A stretch of 5,633 bases of DNA from Bacteroidota bacterium (lineage in GTDB: Bacteria; Bacteroidota; Bacteroidia; Bacteroidales; UBA1556): NCBI GenBank assembly GCA_003648395.1, contig QMPB01000348.1, positions 1 to 5,633 on the forward strand, given 5' to 3'. The notes under the pieces were generated by a model. The model had not been told where the DNA came from. It made no database searches and saw nothing but the letters and a program-made list of their open reading frames with translations. Numbering within the stretch: position 1 is the stretch's first letter; each line of letters opens with the position of its first letter. Made by a program: the position numbers and the translations under genes. Below, in pieces: positions 1-5,633 of the stretch.

Positions 1-11
1 AATTAGTATTC

Positions 12-39
12 ATAACCATGGGACTTCGCCCATGGTTAT
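12..39. repeat. Perfect GC-rich hairpin, first of a tandem REP-like pair
   Basis: The arms ATAACCATGGG (12-22) and CCCATGGTTAT (29-39) are exact reverse complements of 11 bp and enclose the 6-nt loop ACTTCG. It stands out against the AT-rich flanks. No T-tract follows directly, so it is not a classic intrinsic terminator, although it could still end transcription of a gene lying left of the window. Its closeness to a second hairpin at 47-63 suggests a REP-like palindromic element of the kind associated with RAYT (IS200-like Y1) transposases. That identity is an inference; the palindrome itself is certain. Confidence 0.75.
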
Positions 40-46
40 TCGTATT

Positions 47-63
47 TGACCCTTTCAGGGTCA
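47..63. repeat. Second perfect hairpin of the tandem REP-like pair
   Basis: TGACCCT (47-53) and AGGGTCA (57-63) form a perfect 7-bp stem around the tight 3-nt loop TTC. It begins 7 nt after the hairpin at 12-39. The two hairpins with a short AT-rich linker look like one compound unit. The core CCCTTTCAGGG is GC-rich and palindromic, which is rare in this AT-rich spacer. The likely nature is a REP-like element or its remnant; a terminator for an unseen upstream gene is the alternative. Confidence 0.7.
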
Positions 64-357
64 GTGATATACGTAGTACTCTATAATTGTAATAATAAAG
101 GCAATTTACACTGATTAGTTACAATTATTATAATGTTGCAAATATATAATTATAACAAACAATAATGAGTTTTAGTTGCCTCACTTTTATTTTATCTAAA
201 ACACATAAATAACACTAGCTAACTGACAATATGACTACATTTTATATATGGCAACATAATTGGTAAATCATTTGTCGAAAATAGAATTAATACAATACGA
301 ATAATCATCATTAATTATTGATATTCAAAATATTAACTAATTAATTTATTATAAGAT
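64..357. other. AT-rich non-coding region upstream of grpE
   Basis: I see no plausible gene on either strand and no tRNA- or rRNA-like sequence. There is no CIRCE-type operator (TTAGCACTC with its inverted partner), so HrcA control of the chaperone operon is not indicated. The region holds one inverted repeat (83-92 with 119-128). The best promoter-like match is TAATGTTG at 131-138, one mismatch from the TAnnTTTG -7 element, with TTTA at 105-108 placed 22 nt before it. If that is real, the grpE leader would be about 215 nt long. I regard it as weak. Confidence 0.5.
83..128. repeat. 10-bp inverted repeat with 26-nt spacer
   Basis: ATAATTGTAA (83-92) is the exact reverse complement of TTACAATTAT (119-128). 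The arms are AT-rich, with one G-C pair each, so chance is a real possibility. Its position upstream of the chaperone operon would suit an operator or a leader stem-loop, but nothing else supports either role. Confidence 0.35.
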
Positions 358-990
358 ATGAGCAAAGAGAAAATTAATACAGAGAAAGATATTAAGGAAG
401 AAATTAATATTGAAGAATCTACTGACAAAACTTCAACAGATACTGAACAAAAGTCAGAGAAGGATATTGATTCAAAATCTAATAAGACTTCCAAGAAAAA
501 GTCAAAAAAGAAGAAAAAAAATAAAGAACAGGAACTTGAAGAAGAGTTAATTGAAGCTAAAGAGAAAATTGCAGAAATTAATGACAAGTACTTAAGACTT
601 TATTCTGAATTTGACAACTTTAGGAAGCGTACTATTAAGGAGAAATCTGATATTTATAAGACTGCCGGTGAGGATGTGATTATTAATATTATTTCCGTAG
701 TCGATGATTTTGAGAGAGCTATAAAGGCTACTGAAGCAACAGAAGAAAACAAAGCTCACCGTGAAGGATTAGAGCTTATATACAACCGTTTTTTGAATAT
801 CTTAAATCAAAAAAACGTTAAAGAGATAGAATGTATAGGTAAAGAATTTGATACTGATTTACATGAAGCTTTAACAAAAATACCTGCTCCTACTGAAGAT
901 ATGAAAGGAAAGGTTATAGATGCAATAGAAAAAGGCTATACTATGAATGATAAGGTCATTCGTTTTGCCAAAGTAGTAGTTGGAGATTAA
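358..990 (+). CDS. grpE: Nucleotide exchange factor GrpE
   Basis: GrpE releases ADP from the Hsp70 chaperone DnaK in the cytoplasm and so resets the folding cycle. The 210-residue product is close to the usual size. Residues 1-58 are a charged, low-complexity tail with a lysine cluster at 46-56 (9 of 11 residues are Lys). A long coiled-coil helix follows (about 58-100, including [14 protein letters not shown]), then the four-helix dimerisation part. The C-terminal beta-wing carries the family signature, seen as FDTDLHEAL (164-172) and VIRFAKVVV (200-208). The ATG at 358 is preceded by AAGAT and no Shine-Dalgarno; the same AAGATATG context occurs at the dnaJ start. dnaJ follows after 23 bp, so the two are probably co-transcribed. 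dnaK is not adjacent. A run of eight A at 514-521 lies inside the lysine cluster. Confidence 0.97.
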   Translation: MSKEKINTEKDIKEEINIEESTDKTSTDTEQKSEKDIDSKSNKTSKKKSKKKKKNKEQELEEELIEAKEKIAEINDKYLRLYSEFDNFRKRTIKEKSDIYKTAGEDVIINIISVVDDFERAIKATEATEENKAHREGLELIYNRFLNILNQKNVKEIECIGKEFDTDLHEALTKIPAPTEDMKGKVIDAIEKGYTMNDKVIRFAKVVVGD

Positions 991-1013
991 GAATAGAACA
1001 TAATTTTAAAGAT

Positions 1014-2165
1014 ATGTCAAAAAGAGATTTTTACGAAATATTAGGAGTTGACAAAGGGGCAGATGCCGCAACTATTAAGAAAGCTTATCGAAAAAAAGCT
1101 ATTCAATTTCACCCTGACAAAAACCCTGGTGATGCAAGTGCTGAGGATAAGTTTAAAGAAGCAGCAGAAGCTTACGAAGTATTGAGCGATGATAATAAAC
1201 GCGCTCGTTACGATCAATATGGACATGCGGGCATGTCTGGTGCTGCTGGTGGCGGTGGCTTTGGAGGCCAGCATATGAATATGGAAGATATTTTCTCTCA
1301 ATTTGGTGATATCTTTGGAGGTGGATTCAGTGGGGGATTTGGTGGAAGCCAAGGAAGAGGACGAAGAGTAAACAAAGGAAGCAATCTTAGAGTTAGAGTA
1401 AAATTAACTCTTAAAGATATTGCTCATGGTGCTGAAAAGAAAATTAAAGTTAACAAATATATAGCTTGTAATTCTTGCCAAGGTAGCGGTGCAGAAGGTG
1501 GAAGCTCATACTCTACTTGTAGTACTTGTAATGGTAGTGGACATGTTACTCGTGTTCAACAAACTTTTCTTGGTCATATGCAAACACAAAGTATTTGTCC
1601 TCAATGTGGCGGAGAAGGTAAGATTATTACTAACAAATGTAAGACTTGTCATGGAAATGGAATTATTAAAGGAGAAGAAGTAATTACTATTAATATTCCT
1701 GGAGGTGTAGAAGACGGAATGCAACTCTCTGTTTCTGGAAAAGGAAATGCCGCTGCTCGTGGTGGTATTAATGGCGATTTAATAGTTGTTATTGAGGTTA
1801 TCCCGCATAATGAACTCAAACGTGACGGAAATAACCTACTTTACGATCATTATATTAGTATTCCTGATGCTGTATTAGGTACTACTATTGAAATACCTAC
1901 TGTCGATGGGAAAGCTAAAGTAAAAATTCCTGCTGGCACTCAAGCTGGGAAAGTATTTAGACTTAGAGGTAAGGGCTTACCAAGTGTTGAATATCATGGT
2001 GTTGGTGACTTACTTGTAAATATTAATGTTTGGACTCCTCAAAGCCTAAGTAGTGAAGAAATACAAATGATGGAGAAATTTAAAAGATCCTCAAATTTCG
2101 ACCCTAAACCTACTGCCAAAGACAAAAGTTTCTTTGATAGAATGAGAGATTATTTTCATAATTAG
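1014..2165 (+). CDS. dnaJ: Chaperone protein DnaJ (class A Hsp40)
   Basis: DnaJ delivers unfolded clients to DnaK and stimulates its ATPase activity. All class A parts are present in order over 383 residues, close to the 376 of E. coli. The J domain spans about 4-69, with the essential HPD at 33-35. The Gly/Phe-rich linker covers about 72-118 and includes the [13 protein letters not shown] stretch. The first half of C-terminal domain I precedes a zinc region of four CxxCxGxG repeats starting at Cys152, Cys169, Cys195 and Cys209. The substrate-binding beta domains and the dimerisation tail follow. No motif is missing. The gene begins 23 bp after grpE, with no promoter-like sequence between them, which points to a single grpE-dnaJ transcript. 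GC content is visibly higher than in the downstream kinase gene, in keeping with a conserved, well-expressed gene. Confidence 0.98.
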   Translation: MSKRDFYEILGVDKGADAATIKKAYRKKAIQFHPDKNPGDASAEDKFKEAAEAYEVLSDDNKRARYDQYGHAGMSGAAGGGGFGGQHMNMEDIFSQFGDIFGGGFSGGFGGSQGRGRRVNKGSNLRVRVKLTLKDIAHGAEKKIKVNKYIACNSCQGSGAEGGSSYSTCSTCNGSGHVTRVQQTFLGHMQTQSICPQCGGEGKIITNKCKTCHGNGIIKGEEVITINIPGGVEDGMQLSVSGKGNAAARGGINGDLIVVIEVIPHNELKRDGNNLLYDHYISIPDAVLGTTIEIPTVDGKAKVKIPAGTQAGKVFRLRGKGLPSVEYHGVGDLLVNINVWTPQSLSSEEIQMMEKFKRSSNFDPKPTAKDKSFFDRMRDYFHN

Positions 2166-2245
2166 TCAATACTAATTCTTCTAATAATATTGTATTTATT
2201 TTACATAAAAAAATAATATTAAAAGCTTTACTAATTTTTCATAAA

Positions 2246-2279
2246 TTTGTTATCACAAATCTATACAATATTAGATTTG
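2246..2279 (+). promoter_or_regulatory. Candidate promoter for the histidine kinase gene
   Basis: TTTG (2246-2249) and TAGATTTG (2272-2279) match the Bacteroidota -33 (TTTG or TTG) and -7 (TAnnTTTG) elements, with a 22-nt gap. That gap is at the long end of the usual range. Transcription would start near 2284, giving a leader of about 80 nt. A second full -7 match, TAAATTTG (2242-2249), overlaps the proposed -33 box but has no clear -33 of its own. It would start transcription near 2254. The -7 box lies within the right arm of the inverted repeat at 2255-2280. Confidence 0.45.
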
Positions 2280-2280
2280 T
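2255..2280. repeat. 9-bp inverted repeat over the kinase promoter
   Basis: ACAAATCTA (2255-2263) and TAGATTTGT (2272-2280) are exact reverse complements with an 8-nt spacer. The right arm coincides with the -7 candidate, which suits a repressor operator. If transcription instead starts near 2254, it would form a stem-loop at the 5' end of the mRNA. The left arm can alternatively pair with ATTTGT at 2245-2250 through a TATC loop. Confidence 0.5.
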
Positions 2281-2281
2281 A

Positions 2282-2308
2282 ACTAATCATTCATATTAAA
2301 TGATTAGT
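2282..2308. repeat. 10-bp inverted repeat at the kinase leader start
   Basis: ACTAATCATT (2282-2291) and AATGATTAGT (2299-2308) are perfect complements around a 7-nt loop, CATATTA. It begins one base after the previous inverted repeat. No T-tract follows, so it is not a convincing terminator for dnaJ. It sits where the kinase mRNA is predicted to begin, so it may be a 5' stem-loop or a second operator. Confidence 0.5.
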
Positions 2309-2365
2309 GATAATTTATTTAGGTATTTGCGAACCTGATTCTATATATAATTACAAATTGTTCTT

Positions 2366-4462
2366 ATGTTCAATAACAAAACATCAATTATTATTTTTCT
2401 TCTCTTTTGCTTTCAAATTAGTAAAAGCAATGTATATTCTAGGGAAAAAACAGATACTAACGATATTGAACAGGAATATAAACTAAAGGATTTGCCCGAT
2501 AGCACTTTATTTAAGGTTCTACACGATTCTATTTGGTTATATTTTGATAGAGATATAAATGAAGTTAAAGAAATACTCCCTTTTTACAAGAAATACCTAA
2601 ACATTAAAGGAACATATGCTAATAAAGTTGATTACTATATGATTCTTGGAACGTACTATAACTATATAAACTTAAATGATTCTGCTATACTATATATGGA
2701 AGAAGCCATTGATATGATGAATAGCAAAGGTAATACTTTGGAAGGGAAACAAAATAATATTTACCATTTACCTAGCATGTATAACAATTTAGCGTTAATA
2801 TATGACGATATGGGATTGTATGAATCTGCTGTTGAATTTCAATTGAAAAGTATTAATGCAATAAAGGAAATTAGAATAAAGGATACTTTAAATGCACAAA
2901 TTAATGAGCTATTTGTTACAAATTATATTGAACTCGCTATTATGTTTTCCAATTTTAATGATACCATTAATGCTAAAAAGAATTTTTTAAAAGGAATCTA
3001 TCTTTCCAATAAATATGATAACGAATCTTTAAAAGCTTATTCAGCCCTAAACTATGGCATATACTTATCTTCTCTTGAAGAGTTTGATTTAGCATTAAAG
3101 AATATCAATTTAAGCAAAAAGTATTATAATAATGTTAACAGTATATATGATAAAATAGTAATTGATCTAAACATTGCAAAAATACTTGCAAAACAAAATA
3201 ATATTGAAAAAGCAATAGCAATAGCTGATAGCATATATGATATAACAGAGCATTTTGGATTTGAGGCCCTAAAATTAGCAACAATAGAAGTATTATTTTT
3301 CTTTAATAGTGAAAACAATTATAATATAGATAATGCTATTATATATGGTAATAAGTATTTAGAGCTCTCTAGTTCGCGGGACAAAAAGAATGGCAGTATA
3401 GAGATACTTTCATCCTTAGCAAATATTTATTATAATAAAGGTTACTATAAAAAGGCATACAATTATTTTTTGAAATCAAAAACTATCGCCGACTCTTTAA
3501 ACAATGTAGACCATAAATTTAATGTTAAAATACTAGAATCTAAGTATAATCTAATACAAAGAAATGCTGAAAATGAAATTCTTGTTACAGAGAACAGAAT
3601 TAAAGATCAATACATTGAGAAAGGACATAAAACAAGAAGTATTATTATATCTCTATTGGTTATCTCAGTAGTATTTGGTTTTATTGTACTATTTAGCATT
3701 AAACGAATTAAGAAAATTAACCTTAAACTAAAAGAAAGTAATAACACACTAGAACGTAAGTCAATAGAATTAGCACAATACAATTCTGCTCTGGAGAAAG
3801 TTTTTGGAATATTTACACATGATTTAAAAGGCCCAATTGGCACTGCTGATATGTTTTTCAGAATGCTTGAAGATGATGAGAATAGTATTACTGAAGACAA
3901 AAAGAAAGAGTATATTAAATTAATTGGCAAATCAATGAAAGTTACTTTTTCCATGCTTGAGAACTTATTGTATTGGTCAAAACATAGAATAGATAATAAG
4001 ATAGATATTTCAGAATTCTATATTTCCCCTTTAATAGATAGTATAATTGAAAATATTGAATTAACATTATTTACAAAAAGCATTAGTTTCTCTAATAACA
4101 TTGATAGTTCTATTTTATTAAATACTGATGAAAACTATTTAAGAATTGTATTAAGAAATATTATTAGCAATGCCATTAAATTCACTAGGGAGAATGGTGA
4201 AATAAAGATAAACTACTCAACAAAAGATAATAAACACTATATTTCAGTTATAGATAATGGAATTGGAATGTCTGAAGAGCAATCCAAAAATCTTTTCATA
4301 ACAAAAAGTCCAGTTTCTAACTTCGGTACTAACAATGAAAGAGGAACAGGACTCGGCTTACTCATTAGTTTAGAGCTAGTTATAAGTCTTGGAGGCAAAA
4401 TAGATATAGAAAGTAAGATTAATGAAGGTAGTACTTTCATAATTACTCTTCCAGCAAATTAA
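2366..4462 (+). CDS. Membrane sensor histidine kinase with TPR sensor domain
   Basis: The product (698 residues) is predicted to sense a signal, autophosphorylate and pass the phosphate to a response regulator. It has an N-terminal signal-like hydrophobic segment (about 7-18). About seven TPR-like helical pairs follow, starting near residues 90, 136, 183, 222, 262, 301 and 343. After a short coiled coil comes one transmembrane helix (426-445), then a second coiled coil and the HisKA domain, with phospho-acceptor His485 in FTHDLKGP. The ATPase domain shows the N box (Asn598 and Asn602 in NIISNAIKF), G1 box DNGIGM (630-635) and G2 box GTGLGL (660-665). All catalytic motifs are intact. This layout predicts an extracytoplasmic TPR region, a common arrangement in Bacteroidota kinases. 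No receiver domain is fused and no response regulator lies next to it. Its GC content is lower by eye than that of dnaJ or dnaB. The ligand and target genes are unknown. Confidence 0.93.
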   Translation: MFNNKTSIIIFLLFCFQISKSNVYSREKTDTNDIEQEYKLKDLPDSTLFKVLHDSIWLYFDRDINEVKEILPFYKKYLNIKGTYANKVDYYMILGTYYNYINLNDSAILYMEEAIDMMNSKGNTLEGKQNNIYHLPSMYNNLALIYDDMGLYESAVEFQLKSINAIKEIRIKDTLNAQINELFVTNYIELAIMFSNFNDTINAKKNFLKGIYLSNKYDNESLKAYSALNYGIYLSSLEEFDLALKNINLSKKYYNNVNSIYDKIVIDLNIAKILAKQNNIEKAIAIADSIYDITEHFGFEALKLATIEVLFFFNSENNYNIDNAIIYGNKYLELSSSRDKKNGSIEILSSLANIYYNKGYYKKAYNYFLKSKTIADSLNNVDHKFNVKILESKYNLIQRNAENEILVTENRIKDQYIEKGHKTRSIIISLLVISVVFGFIVLFSIKRIKKINLKLKESNNTLERKSIELAQYNSALEKVFGIFTHDLKGPIGTADMFFRMLEDDENSITEDKKKEYIKLIGKSMKVTFSMLENLLYWSKHRIDNKIDISEFYISPLIDSIIENIELTLFTKSISFSNNIDSSILLNTDENYLRIVLRNIISNAIKFTRENGEIKINYSTKDNKHYISVIDNGIGMSEEQSKNLFITKSPVSNFGTNNERGTGLGLLISLELVISLGGKIDIESKINEGSTFIITLPAN

Positions 4463-4536
4463 TCTAAAAACACTACTAGTATTTCAACAACTTAACAAAT
4501 AGAATTCCTGCAAATCCCATAAATTGTTTAAAAATA

Positions 4537-4561
4537 ATTTTATTCTTTAGAGAAATAAAAT
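4537..4561. repeat. AT-only inverted repeat upstream of dnaB
   Basis: ATTTTATT (4537-4544) and AATAAAAT (4554-4561) are perfect 8-bp complements around a 9-nt loop. The loop contains the TTTA proposed as the -33 box of dnaB. The stem has no G-C pair and no following T-tract, so a terminator for the kinase gene is doubtful. An operator-like role is possible, and chance is also plausible in such AT-rich DNA. Confidence 0.3.
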
Positions 4562-4579
4562 CATATAGAAGTATTTTTG
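4546..4579 (+). promoter_or_regulatory. Candidate dnaB promoter abutting the start codon
   Basis: TATTTTTG (4572-4579) fits the Bacteroidota -7 element TAnnTTTG exactly. A weaker -33-like TTTA lies at 4546-4549, 22 nt upstream. The -7 box ends only 4 nt before the dnaB ATG, so the expected transcription start falls at or next to the A of the start codon. That would make a leaderless or nearly leaderless mRNA. The match may instead be fortuitous, with dnaB read from further upstream. Confidence 0.4.
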
Positions 4580-4583
4580 CCAT

Positions 4584-5633
4584 ATGGATAATACGAACAA
4601 GAACACAGCTAACACTCTTTCGAAATTTAAACAAAGTACAAAGCATAAAGGTCAACCAACACTTGAATATGGTAAGGTTCCACCCCAAGCTCTTGATTTA
4701 GAGAATGCAGTACTTGGAGCAATGATGCTAGAGCAATATGCAGTAAATAAGGTTATTGATATATTGCAACCAGATATGTTCTACAAACAAGCTCATCAGC
4801 ATATTTTCGAAGCTATTAAAACTCTTTTTGGTCGGTCGGAACCAGTAGATATAATGACAGTGAATCAAGAGCTTAAAAAAACAGGAAATCTTGATATTGT
4901 TGGTGGCAGCTATTATATAATGCAACTTACAAATAGAATTGCTTCTGGTGCAAATATTGAATTTCACGCTCGTATTATCCAGCAGAAATATATTCAAAGA
5001 GAGCTTATTCGTATTTCTTCAAATATTATTAAAGATGCTTTTGACGAAACTACTGATGTATTAGATTTACTTGACAAGGCAGAAACTAGTCTTTTTGAAG
5101 TAGCTGAAAACAACCTTAGACGATCGGCTGTAAATATTGAAGATGTTGTAAAAGAAGCAATAGCAAATATTGAGGAAGCATCAAAGCATGAAGGTAATAT
5201 TAGTGGAATTCCTAGTGGTTTTCATCGCTTGGATAATTTAACATCAGGATGGCAACCTTCTGATTTAGTTATACTTGCTGCGCGTCCAGGTATGGGTAAA
5301 ACAGCCTTTGTTTTGAGTTTAGCTAGAAATGTTGCTGTAGATTACAATAAATCTGTCGCATTATTCTCACTGGAAATGTCTGCTGTACAGTTAGTAACAA
5401 GACTTATATCTTCTGAAACTGAAATTAGTGGTGATAAACTTAGGAAAGGTAATTTAACAACTGAAGAATGGTCGCAGTTAAATACTAATATTAGCGCATT
5501 GAATGATGCTAAGCTATTTATTGACGACACTCCTGCCCTTTCAATATTTGAATTGAGGGCAAAAAGTAGAAGACTTAAATCTCAGCACGATATTCAAATG
5601 ATAATAATTGACTACCTACAATTAATGAGTGCT
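4584..5633 (+). CDS. dnaB: Replicative DNA helicase DnaB (3' end cut by window)
   Basis: DnaB is the hexameric 5'-3' helicase that drives the replication fork and contacts primase. The window holds 350 codons, roughly two thirds of a usual protein of about 510 residues, with no stop before the right edge. A poorly conserved tail (1-32) precedes the N-terminal helical domain, which opens with PPQALDLENAVLG (33-45). A linker helix follows, and the RecA-like ATPase domain starts near residue 207 (SGIPSGF). Walker A reads ARPGMGKT, with Lys239 and Thr240. The catalytic glutamate is Glu264 in LFSLEMS, and Walker B is IIIDYLQL with Asp343. The Walker A site, a known intein insertion point in DnaB proteins, is uninterrupted. 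ATG 4584 is the only possible start: an in-frame TAG lies at 4566-4568, and no ATG, GTG or TTG codon occurs in frame before the conserved domain. Confidence 0.97.
   Translation, partial: MDNTNKNTANTLSKFKQSTKHKGQPTLEYGKVPPQALDLENAVLGAMMLEQYAVNKVIDILQPDMFYKQAHQHIFEAIKTLFGRSEPVDIMTVNQELKKTGNLDIVGGSYYIMQLTNRIASGANIEFHARIIQQKYIQRELIRISSNIIKDAFDETTDVLDLLDKAETSLFEVAENNLRRSAVNIEDVVKEAIANIEEASKHEGNISGIPSGFHRLDNLTSGWQPSDLVILAARPGMGKTAFVLSLARNVAVDYNKSVALFSLEMSAVQLVTRLISSETEISGDKLRKGNLTTEEWSQLNTNISALNDAKLFIDDTPALSIFELRAKSRRLKSQHDIQMIIIDYLQLMSA

Noticed and set aside
1..86. Short open frame at the left edge that could be the tail of an upstream gene (frame 3 is open until TAA at 84-86)
   Set aside because: It is under 30 codons, runs straight through both hairpins and shows no recognisable protein sequence, so it is more likely non-coding.
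131..138. TAATGTTG as the grpE -7 promoter element
   Set aside because: It has one mismatch in the conserved TTTG part and only a TTTA in the -33 position, and it implies a leader of about 215 nt. It is too weak to list as a promoter.
358..2165. CRISPR arrays, tRNA or rRNA genes, inteins or attachment sites in or around the core genes
   Set aside because: No regularly spaced direct repeats, cloverleaf-like sequences or splice-like protein insertions were seen here or elsewhere in the window.
2185..2221. Possible terminator of dnaJ: TAATATT and AATATTA arms around T- and A-rich segments
   Set aside because: The stem is purely A-T, the inner pairing is interrupted, and no T-tract follows. Such a weak hairpin is expected by chance in this sequence.
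2366..2440. Lipoprotein signal at the kinase N-terminus (Cys15 in LLFC)
   Set aside because: Phe at position -1 does not fit a lipobox, and the cysteine lies inside the hydrophobic core. An ordinary signal peptide or N-terminal anchor is more likely.
4476..4688. Minus-strand 70-codon open frame across the kinase-dnaB spacer
   Set aside because: About half of it lies antisense to the certain dnaB coding sequence, it has no recognisable domain, and its composition fits a reverse-strand shadow of AT-rich DNA.
4728..4997. Minus-strand 89-codon open frame
   Set aside because: It lies wholly antisense within the conserved N-terminal domain of dnaB and has no family resemblance.

Overview
The window reads as chromosomal DNA of a low-GC member of the Bacteroidota. 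The evidence is the type of proteins, start codons without Shine-Dalgarno sequences, and three good matches to the Bacteroidota -7 promoter element TAnnTTTG. The TPR-plus-histidine-kinase architecture also points there. It could belong to a Bacteroidales or Marinilabiliales lineage, but the sequence alone does not settle the genus. All genes run on the + strand.

Layout: positions 1-63 hold two tight, GC-rich hairpins in tandem, resembling the REP-like palindromes found near IS200-like (RAYT) transposases. Positions 64-357 are AT-rich and non-coding. Next come grpE (358-990) and dnaJ (1014-2165), 23 bp apart and almost certainly one chaperone operon. A 200-bp spacer follows, with promoter-like boxes overlapped by two perfect inverted repeats. 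Then comes a 698-residue membrane histidine kinase with a predicted extracytoplasmic TPR sensor (2366-4462). After a 121-bp spacer, the replicative helicase gene dnaB starts at 4584 and runs off the right edge. Its first 350 codons are present.

Functionally, GrpE and DnaJ are the nucleotide-exchange factor and J-domain co-chaperone of DnaK, whose gene is not in the window. DnaB unwinds DNA at the replication fork. The kinase between them has no response regulator beside it on either side, so its partner must be encoded elsewhere. Nothing in the sequence links it mechanistically to its neighbours.

Most of the window is core housekeeping sequence, and I see no convincing new multi-gene system. 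The points most worth a second look are the hairpin pair at the left edge, the dyad-covered promoter region of the kinase, and the dnaB promoter. The spacing of that promoter predicts a transcript starting at or next to the ATG.
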